A stretch of 19,897 bases of DNA from Crocinitomicaceae bacterium (lineage in GTDB: Bacteria > Bacteroidota > Bacteroidia > Flavobacteriales_D > Crocinitomicaceae): NCBI GenBank assembly GCA_027084145.1, contig JALWLM010000192.1, forward strand, positions 1 to 19,897, given 5' to 3'. Position numbers and translations under genes: made by a program. The notes under the pieces were generated by a model, which saw only the letters and a list, made by a program, of their open reading frames with translations, ran no database searches and was not told where the DNA came from. Below, one piece after another: positions 14,009-19,897 of this stretch. The stretch's first letter is position 1, and every line of letters begins with the position of its first letter.

Positions 14009-16056
14009 GAAAATATCAAAATTATATACTTGGGAAATGGGTTGATGGAGAAGGTATGGAGGTAGAATTTGAAAATGCAATTACAGGAGAGAAAATAGGT
14101 ACAGCATCCAGCAAAGGTTTGGATTATAAAGCGATATTGGAGTATGGGCGTAAAGTCGGAGGTCCTGCACTTCGAAAAATGACGTTTCAAGAGCGTGGAA
14201 GAATGCTTAAAAAGTTGGCTCTTTTTTTATTGGAAAAGAAAAAGAAATATTATGAGGTAAGTGCTTGGACAGGAGCAACAAAAATAGATTCATGGATTGA
14301 TATTGAGGGAGGAATCGGTAATTTATTCGCGAATGCCTCTTTACGCCGTCAATTTCCGGACTTACCTTATTATGTAGATGGAACAGCCGCTCCATTATCA
14401 AAAGGGGGATCTTTTATAGGTCATCATATCATGGTGCCGAGAAGAGGAGTTGTTATTCATATCAATGCTTTTAATTTCCCGATTTGGGGAATGTTGGAAA
14501 AGATAGCGGTTAATTTAATGGCAGGAGTTCCGGCTGTGGTTAAGCCATCTGAATATACTTGTTATCTTACCGAAGTAATGGTTCGAGACATTGTTGATTC
14601 TAAAATTTTACCGGAAGGTTCTTTACAATTAATATGCGGACTCGGAAGAGGGATTTTAGATCATGTAACACATGAGGATTTTGTCACTTTTACAGGAAGC
14701 GCTGCTACGGGAAGAAAACTAAAATCTTTACCTCAGATTATAGAAAATAGTGTGCCGTTTAATTTGGAGGCAGACTCATTAAATGCGGCAGTTTTAGGAA
14801 AAAAAGCAACACCAGATACGGAAGAATTTAACATTTTCATTAAAGAATGTGTTAAAGAAATGACGGTGAAGGCAGGGCAAAAATGTACGGCAATTCGAAG
14901 AATTATTGTTCCTGAAGAATTGATTGATGATGTACAAAAGGCACTGTCCGAAAGATTAGCAAAAGTAAAACTCGGAAATCCGAGTAATGAAGAAGTTCGA
15001 ATGGGAGCATTGGCAACACACTTACAAGTAGAACGTGTTCGCGAAAATGTGGAAAAACTGGCGAAAACACAAAAGATTGTTTTTGGAGATTTAGATCATT
15101 TTGAAGTGGTTGGAGCAGAAAAAGAAAAAGGAGCATTTTTCTCACCGATTTTATTTAGAAACGACAATCCAAAAGAACTTACTGATGTTCATGAAATTGA
15201 ATGTTTCGGACCTGTTTCGACTATTATGCCGTATAAAAACTTAGAAGAGGCAATTGAATTGACGCGAATGGGTAAAGGTTCTTTAGTTTCATCAATCGTT
15301 ACGCCTTGTAATGAAGAAGCAAAAGAATATGTGCTTAATGCAGCTCACATGCATGGACGTATTTTAGTTTTAAATAAAGATTGCGCAAAAGAAAGTACAG
15401 GACATGGTTCTCCAATGCCATTACTAACACACGGAGGTCCGGGTAGAGCAGGAGGCGGTGAAGAAATGGGAGGAAAAAGAGGGGTGTTACATTATTTACA
15501 AAGAACGGCTATTCAAGGACATCCGACAACAATTACAACGATTACAGAACAATTTCAAATGGGAGCAGATATGCCGGAAGCCAATCCACATGTATTTAGA
15601 CAGCATTTTGAAGAGTTGAAAGTAGGGGATACAGTTTATACACATAAGCATACGGTAACAGAAGCTGATATTGTAAATTTTGCAAATGTATCGGGAGATA
15701 ATTTCTATGCTCACATGGATGAAACTTCCTTAGATGGTACCATTTTCGAAAGAAGAGTAGCACATGGTTATTTCTTATTGTCTAAAGCGGCAGGATTGTT
15801 TGTTGACCCTAAAAAAGGCCCGGTTCTTCTAAATTACGGAATTGAAGAAGCACGATTTACAAAACCGGTATATCCCGGAGCAACAGTAGGGGTTCGTTTT
15901 ACGGTAAAAGAAAAAATCGATCAAGAAAAGAGGGATGAAAATGATATAGCTAAAGGAATTGTCAAATTCTTGGTAGATATGTATGATGAAACAGGGGAGA
16001 CTGTTGCTTTAGCAACTATTTTAACAATGGTTAAAAAGTTAGATCAAAGTTCATAA
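14005..16056 (+). CDS. paaZ: PaaZ: oxepin-CoA hydrolase / semialdehyde dehydrogenase fusion
   Basis: PaaZ opens the oxepin ring of ring-1,2-epoxyphenylacetyl-CoA's isomer and oxidises the resulting aldehyde to 3-oxo-5,6-dehydrosuberyl-CoA in phenylacetate breakdown. The 683 residues are close to the E. coli enzyme (681). The N-terminal aldehyde dehydrogenase domain (1 to about 520) has the NAFNFPIWG cofactor motif (154-162), KPSE (180-183), FTGSAATGR (229-237), catalytic Glu255 in NLEADS and catalytic Cys294 in GQKCTAIRR. The C-terminal MaoC hot-dog hydratase domain (about 535-680) has SGDNFYAHMDE (563-573) with Asp565 and His570, followed by VAHGYFLLS (585-593). Both active sites are intact. 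No other paa gene is present, so the gene stands alone between a divergent gene and its own terminator. Residue matches to E. coli numbering are from memory of the family. Confidence 0.95.
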   Translation: MRKYQNYILGKWVDGEGMEVEFENAITGEKIGTASSKGLDYKAILEYGRKVGGPALRKMTFQERGRMLKKLALFLLEKKKKYYEVSAWTGATKIDSWIDIEGGIGNLFANASLRRQFPDLPYYVDGTAAPLSKGGSFIGHHIMVPRRGVVIHINAFNFPIWGMLEKIAVNLMAGVPAVVKPSEYTCYLTEVMVRDIVDSKILPEGSLQLICGLGRGILDHVTHEDFVTFTGSAATGRKLKSLPQIIENSVPFNLEADSLNAAVLGKKATPDTEEFNIFIKECVKEMTVKAGQKCTAIRRIIVPEELIDDVQKALSERLAKVKLGNPSNEEVRMGALATHLQVERVRENVEKLAKTQKIVFGDLDHFEVVGAEKEKGAFFSPILFRNDNPKELTDVHEIECFGPVSTIMPYKNLEEAIELTRMGKGSLVSSIVTPCNEEAKEYVLNAAHMHGRILVLNKDCAKESTGHGSPMPLLTHGGPGRAGGGEEMGGKRGVLHYLQRTAIQGHPTTITTITEQFQMGADMPEANPHVFRQHFEELKVGDTVYTHKHTVTEADIVNFANVSGDNFYAHMDETSLDGTIFERRVAHGYFLLSKAAGLFVDPKKGPVLLNYGIEEARFTKPVYPGATVGVRFTVKEKIDQEKRDENDIAKGIVKFLVDMYDETGETVALATILTMVKKLDQSS

Positions 16057-16078
16057 ACTTAAAAAGAAAACGATAAAG

Positions 16079-16109
16079 AAAAGCTTTGTCAAATGACAAA
16101 GCTTTTTTT
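16079..16109 (+). terminator. Strong intrinsic terminator after paaZ
   Basis: A perfect 12-bp stem pairs 16079-16090 with 16095-16106 around the loop AAAT, and the right arm runs into a T tract ending at 16109. Because the left arm is preceded by an A-rich stretch, it could also work leftward, but no gene reads into it from that side within reach. Confidence 0.93.
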
Positions 16110-16135
16110 GCATTGTTTTTGTATTTTCATTGGCT

Positions 16136-17596
16136 ATGAGAGTATTTATATTATTATTGATATTGGGTTTGTCTTTTCTAGGAAGTACTCAAATTCAAAT
16201 TTCTAAAACGAAACATGATTTTGGAGATATAGAGAGTTTTTCCGTAAGACATATTGATTTTGCATTTAAAAACATAGGTAATAAACAAGAATGGATATTA
16301 CGAGTTCAAAAGCCACAAGAAGTTGTTTATTTGGTCGATAAACAAATTATAGAGAAAGGAGAATCAACAACACTTCGTTTTCAAGTAAACCCTTCAAGGA
16401 AAGGTCGTTTCAATTATCAAATCCTTGTTTATTTGAGTGATCGTAATGATCCTGTAAGATTAAAATTGACAGGGAATTATGTAGAGAACCCTAATGCTTC
16501 CAGTAACTATTTAACTTCTTGCCCTGATTTTTCTACTCAAGCAGCGGGAACGAATCCTTTGGAGTTTGATTTAACAGTTATAACAATTGATAAAGAAACA
16601 AGAGAGTTGCTTTCAAGTTCGGAAGTGATTTTACTGCAAAATGGAGTTCCTGTATGGAAAGAAAAAACAGATAAAAATGGACGGATAAAAGAAAAAGCAT
16701 TAATCGGATTGAGTTATTTTTATGCAACACATGATGGTTATGATCCTACGGAAAAAGGGGCATACATTAATTTTGAGAGAAATAAAGTAACCTTAGAATT
16801 GGAAAGAAAGCCAGATGTAGAGCAAGAGGTAATTGTAGAAGTTGAACCGGAACAGGAAATGGAACAAGAAGAGGAAGAAAATGTGATTGTGATTGAGGAA
16901 GAAATAGAAGAGGAGGAGACACCTGCTAAAGAAGAAATAGTGGAGCTAATTCCGGAAGAAGTAGTAGAGGAGGTTGATTCTGTAAGTGAAGAACGAATCC
17001 CAAGTTTAGAAGAACTTGACAAAGAAAATTTTGATGATCAATATTTCGAGCCGATAAATGTTGTATTTATTTTGGATGTTTCATCTTCAATGAAGCATGC
17101 GGACAAAATGTCTTTAATGAAGTATGCGTTATTAGAATTATCTAAAATGCTTCGACCGCAAGATAAATTTAGTATTGTAACGTATGCAAGTGATGCAAAA
17201 GTATTATTACCTCCGACAAGTGGAGAAAATAAGGAAGTTATTGAAGAAAGAATCAAAGCATTAAAGGCGTTTGGATTTACAGCAGGAGGGACAGGTATTA
17301 AATTAGGTTATAAAACAGCTTGGAGGTCAAGAATAAAAAATGGTGTAAACCATGTTATCGTGATAACAGATGGAGCATTCAATAGAAACTCAGAAGATTA
17401 TGAAAAGCATATTAAAAAATATAAACGAAAAGGAATAACAATGTCTGTTGTGGGAATACAAATCAAATCGGGGGATGCTGAAAAAATGAGACAAGTTGCC
17501 GAATTAGGAAATGGAAGATTAGTTCAAATTATGAGACTGGCAGATGCGAAAAACGGATTGAAACAAGAAATTCGAAGAAGAAGTTATAAGTTTTAA
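16136..17596 (+). CDS. Secreted DUF1573 / von Willebrand factor A protein with acidic linker
   Basis: The start is taken at the ATG at 16136; a TTG two codons upstream is the alternative. The 486 residues comprise a signal peptide (about 1-18), a DUF1573 Ig-like domain (about 22-118, with KHDFGDI and FKNIGN), a beta domain resembling carboxypeptidase-regulatory or CNA-B units (about 145-224), a Glu-rich linker (about 227-300), and a vWA domain (about 307-475). The vWA metal site is complete: DVSSS (near 314-318), the Thr of GGTGI and TDG (near 411-413). No transmembrane helix, lipobox or type IX sorting domain is seen, so a periplasmic location is likely. The acidic linker may bind calcium or keep the domains apart; this is inference. 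It stands alone after the paaZ terminator, and its stop overlaps the convergent gene by 4 bases. The function is unknown beyond metal-dependent protein binding. Confidence 0.85.
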   Translation: MRVFILLLILGLSFLGSTQIQISKTKHDFGDIESFSVRHIDFAFKNIGNKQEWILRVQKPQEVVYLVDKQIIEKGESTTLRFQVNPSRKGRFNYQILVYLSDRNDPVRLKLTGNYVENPNASSNYLTSCPDFSTQAAGTNPLEFDLTVITIDKETRELLSSSEVILLQNGVPVWKEKTDKNGRIKEKALIGLSYFYATHDGYDPTEKGAYINFERNKVTLELERKPDVEQEVIVEVEPEQEMEQEEEENVIVIEEEIEEEETPAKEEIVELIPEEVVEEVDSVSEERIPSLEELDKENFDDQYFEPINVVFILDVSSSMKHADKMSLMKYALLELSKMLRPQDKFSIVTYASDAKVLLPPTSGENKEVIEERIKALKAFGFTAGGTGIKLGYKTAWRSRIKNGVNHVIVITDGAFNRNSEDYEKHIKKYKRKGITMSVVGIQIKSGDAEKMRQVAELGNGRLVQIMRLADAKNGLKQEIRRRSYKF

Positions 17597-18576
17597 TGAC
17601 AATCGTTCGCTATTTTATCTGCTTTTTGCCCTTTCATACAGCGAAAATGTTTTTTGGGACAGCTTTGAAATCCGATTTTTGAACAAGGACGACATTTTAA
17701 ATGCTGATCCTCATGGATGCTATACATTTCTTCCTGATTAGGATAATAGGGATACATTCCGAATTTTGGAACCGTATTTCCCCAAACAGAAGTAATCGGG
17801 ATATTTAAACATGCTGCAATGTGCATCATTCCCGTATCATTAGTGATTAATCGTGACGATTGCATAACAATGGATGCAGATTGTTTAATAGAGTATTTAC
17901 CGCAAGTGTCAATTACTTGATTTGGAAAAGTTTGTTTTAATTTCTTGCCTAATTCTTGGTCGCCTTTTCCTCCAATTAGAACAATCGGTTGTTGAAGAAG
18001 AGGTATTATGTTTTTTAACAAATCAAAAGGCATTCGTTTTGTTGAAAATTGAGCACCGATGGCAATAGAAATAAAATCTTCTTTTATATCTAAATCTTTA
18101 TCAATATGTACAATGTCTTTGTGACCGATATAAAACTCCCCTGGCAAGGAGTCATTATGAACACCTAAAGGAAGTACAGTCTCCCAATAACGATGAACGA
18201 CATGTTTTTTAGGTAAGAGATCAATCTTAAAATTAACAAGGAGCCATTTTTGAAGGTTTAATTTTTTAAATGAATAAGATTTAACTCCTAATTTTCTTTT
18301 TAAAATGAATGTTCTTAAATTATTATGTAAATCAATGATATAATCATAGTTTTCTCTCTTTAATGAATGGACAATCTCATTAATGTTTTTTTGAATACTA
18401 TAAATTTTATTGACTCTCGGATTATCCTCTAATAAAGGAACAAAGGTTTCTTTTGTTAGAAAATGGAGTTCACAATGAAGTTGGTTTTTTAATCCTCGAA
18501 GCACAGGAGTTGTAAGTACAATATCTCCTATAGAACTAAAACGAACGACTAATATTTTTAATTTCTTTTGGTTCAA
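17593..18576 (-). CDS. Family 9 glycosyltransferase (heptosyltransferase-like)
   Basis: The 327-residue protein belongs to GT9, the ADP-heptose:LPS heptosyltransferase family, which adds sugars to lipopolysaccharide core on the cytoplasmic face. Marks are the opening KILVVRFSSIGDIVLTTPVLRGL (6-28), the nucleotide-sugar site LITNDTGMMHIAACLNIPITSVWG (about 243-266), and a C-terminal cysteine cluster (CRPCSKIGFQSCPKKHFRCMKG) seen in the Bacteroidota members. The acceptor and true sugar cannot be told. There is no ATG near the N-terminus: the frame begins after a stop at 18595-18597 and offers only TTG at 18576 or ATT codons, so TTG is the best start. That TTG lies one base after the TGA of the upstream LTA-synthase-like gene, which suggests translational coupling. 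Confidence 0.92.
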   Translation of the reverse strand: MNQKKLKILVVRFSSIGDIVLTTPVLRGLKNQLHCELHFLTKETFVPLLEDNPRVNKIYSIQKNINEIVHSLKRENYDYIIDLHNNLRTFILKRKLGVKSYSFKKLNLQKWLLVNFKIDLLPKKHVVHRYWETVLPLGVHNDSLPGEFYIGHKDIVHIDKDLDIKEDFISIAIGAQFSTKRMPFDLLKNIIPLLQQPIVLIGGKGDQELGKKLKQTFPNQVIDTCGKYSIKQSASIVMQSSRLITNDTGMMHIAACLNIPITSVWGNTVPKFGMYPYYPNQEEMYSIHEDQHLKCRPCSKIGFQSCPKKHFRCMKGQKADKIANDCH

Positions 18577-18577
18577 A

Positions 18578-19897
18578 TCACAAATTCTTATAATCTAAAA
18601 TAAGTTGATATAGAAAAGCATGCCCTTTCTCTAATTCTTTTTCATCGGAAAAAGTATTGGTAATATATTGTTTCGTATCCATATGATAAGTCGCTCTACC
18701 TTTATCGGTTACCCATCCGTAACCTCTCAAAATGGCATGAAAAGCAAAAGGGGTAACATTTGGGTTTAACAAATCCTTACTCCAAGGATAGTTGTTAGTG
18801 TCAATTTCCATTTGAGTGAACAGGGTGTTAACTAAGTCGGCTTGTGAGCCAACAACATCTATTTTTTTTCCTTTGAATTCATCTTTTAAGACTTCTCCAT
18901 AGAATAGAAGAGGAATTCTGAAGAAACGATTATCGTATTGATTTGGTATTTTAGGCGATCCGTGTCCGTGGTCAGCTATGAAGATAAATAAAGTGTTTTT
19001 ATACCAATCTTGTTGTTTACATTTTTGAATAAATTCACCGATGCATTCATCAGAATAAATAATGGAATTCATATAATCACTTAGCTCCCCTTTATAGGTT
19101 TGATTTTTTCGTTTAGGGTGGTCGTATGGAGAATGAGAACTTCCCGTAAATGCACAATGCAAGAAAGGTTGTTTTGTTTTGGATATTTTTTTGATGAAAA
19201 AATCATACAAATCTTTATCATAATAATTCAACTTTCCTCTTTGAAGTCCTTCGGGAAAATTTTCCTCATCCAATACTTCTTGAAATCCATGATCAATGAG
19301 GAATCCGCCTATATTTCCATATTTTAAATCACCGCTAAAAAGATAATGAGAGGAATATCCTATTTCCTGTAAGTCTTGGTTAAATGTTTTGAGTTTTCGA
19401 TATTTTTCAGGCTCCATGGAAATGGATACTTCGGGAATAACGGGGCGCCCTGAAAAAATACTGGAATTCCCTGTTTCTGAAGTAACGCTTGTTGCATAGA
19501 CTTGAGTAAATAGCAGTCCGTTTTTTGTTAATTGATCAAAATTGGGCGTCGTGTTTTTTTCATCGCTCATAGCACTAACAACTTCAGCAGCCCAACTTTC
19601 AAGTATTACAAGTACAATGTTAGGACGTTTTGTGTTAAGAATGTCAACCGTATCCTTTTTCGAATCATCATAAATATCTTCGACAATCGTTTTCGCTTTT
19701 TGGGGGTTAATGTCCGGTATTAGTTTTTCAATATCAGCCCCTCTTCGATACATCAAATAACTATTAACAAAATAGAAACTTGAATTGACTGATAAATCAT
19801 TGATTACAGGATGTTTAGAAAATAAAGAAGCATTGATGTTAATTGGTATTTGTTGGATACCTCCTCTTGCTGTAAGAATAACTAAGGGGATGAAAAT
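18578..19897 (-). CDS. LTA-synthase-like sulfatase-fold phosphotransferase, C-terminal part
   Basis: This is the catalytic domain of a membrane-bound alkaline-phosphatase/sulfatase-fold enzyme of the lipoteichoic acid synthase group, which in Gram-negatives usually transfers phosphoglycerol or phosphoethanolamine to surface glycans or lipids. Seen motifs: NIVLVILESWAAE, with the metal-binding Glu; the nucleophile region SVTSETGNSSIFSGRP; SSHSPYDHP, with a conserved His; and IADHGHGSPK, with metal-binding Asp and His. About 390 residues are certain, starting near MYRRGADIEK (19753 downward). The frame continues upstream without another ATG through PINxNASLF, so the true start and the membrane helices lie beyond the window. 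As I read the bases, the frame breaks near 19861 (see findings). It shares an operon with the GT9 gene, pointing to LPS or surface-glycan decoration. Confidence 0.85.
   Translation of the reverse strand: MFIPLVILTARGGIQQIPININASLFSKHPVINDLSVNSSFYFVNSYLMYRRGADIEKLIPDINPQKAKTIVEDIYDDSKKDTVDILNTKRPNIVLVILESWAAEVVSAMSDEKNTTPNFDQLTKNGLLFTQVYATSVTSETGNSSIFSGRPVIPEVSISMEPEKYRKLKTFNQDLQEIGYSSHYLFSGDLKYGNIGGFLIDHGFQEVLDEENFPEGLQRGKLNYYDKDLYDFFIKKISKTKQPFLHCAFTGSSHSPYDHPKRKNQTYKGELSDYMNSIIYSDECIGEFIQKCKQQDWYKNTLFIFIADHGHGSPKIPNQYDNRFFRIPLLFYGEVLKDEFKGKKIDVVGSQADLVNTLFTQMEIDTNNYPWSKDLLNPNVTPFAFHAILRGYGWVTDKGRATYHMDTKQYITNTFSDEKELEKGHAFLYQLILDYKNL

Noticed and set aside
14903..15145. Minus-strand open frame within paaZ
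   Set aside because: It is fully antisense to the aldehyde dehydrogenase domain; the Leu/Phe-rich text is the usual shadow of Lys/Glu-rich helices.
16738..17022. Ser/Thr-rich open frame on the minus strand within the vWA gene
   Set aside because: It is the antisense of the GAA/GAG-rich linker codons; the low-complexity Ser/Thr text is what reverse-complemented Glu codons give, and it lies inside a well-supported gene.

Overview
The window is low-GC DNA from a member of the Bacteroidota, most likely a Flavobacteriales species. Three things point there: a secreted protein with a type B C-terminal sorting domain of the type IX secretion system (gliding-motility-associated C-terminal domain), promoter-like TAnnTTTG boxes without clear Shine-Dalgarno sequences, and protein versions typical of that phylum (LETM1-like protein, long urocanase, alpha-oxoamine synthase of the sphingolipid/sulfonolipid kind). 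The family cannot be fixed from the sequence alone.

Layout. 1-628 (+): the last 51 codons of a LETM1-like membrane protein, then a small secreted protein of unknown function. 625-5247 (-): ychF, fahA and rsh in that transcriptional order with gaps of 31 and 5 bases, so possibly one transcript, read from a divergent promoter region at 5248-5414. 5415-6686 (+): a PLP-dependent alpha-oxoamine synthase followed by a terminator. 6796-9765 (+): a two-gene unit coding for a 120-residue secreted protein and an 867-residue surface or secreted type IX cargo, closed by a strong terminator. 9850-11853 (+): urocanate hydratase. 11855-13870 (-): a YyaL/SPATA20-like protein. 14005-16056 (+): PaaZ, with a strong terminator. 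16136-17596 (+): a secreted DUF1573/von Willebrand A protein. 17593-19897 (-): a family 9 glycosyltransferase and, upstream of it, an LTA-synthase-like sulfatase-fold enzyme cut by the window edge.

How the genes work together. Three genes belong to catabolism of ring-bearing amino acids or aromatics (fahA for tyrosine/phenylalanine, hutU for histidine, paaZ for phenylacetate), but each stands alone without its pathway partners, so the other steps must be coded elsewhere. rsh (ppGpp synthesis and hydrolysis) and ychF (ribosome-associated ATPase) are housekeeping stress and translation genes. The alpha-oxoamine synthase, glycosyltransferase and LTA-synthase-like enzyme point to membrane lipid and cell-surface glycan building. 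The type IX cargo and the vWA protein are envelope or surface proteins without assigned roles.

The genes are tightly packed. Three convergent pairs meet with a 4-base overlap or a 1-base gap and show no terminator hairpin at the stop codons. I see no tRNA, rRNA, CRISPR array, insertion sequence or prophage gene, and no gene-free stretch longer than about 170 bases. Most of the window is ordinary chromosome. The least explained parts are the small-protein/type IX cargo pair, the vWA protein and the regulatory details at the hutU and paaZ starts.
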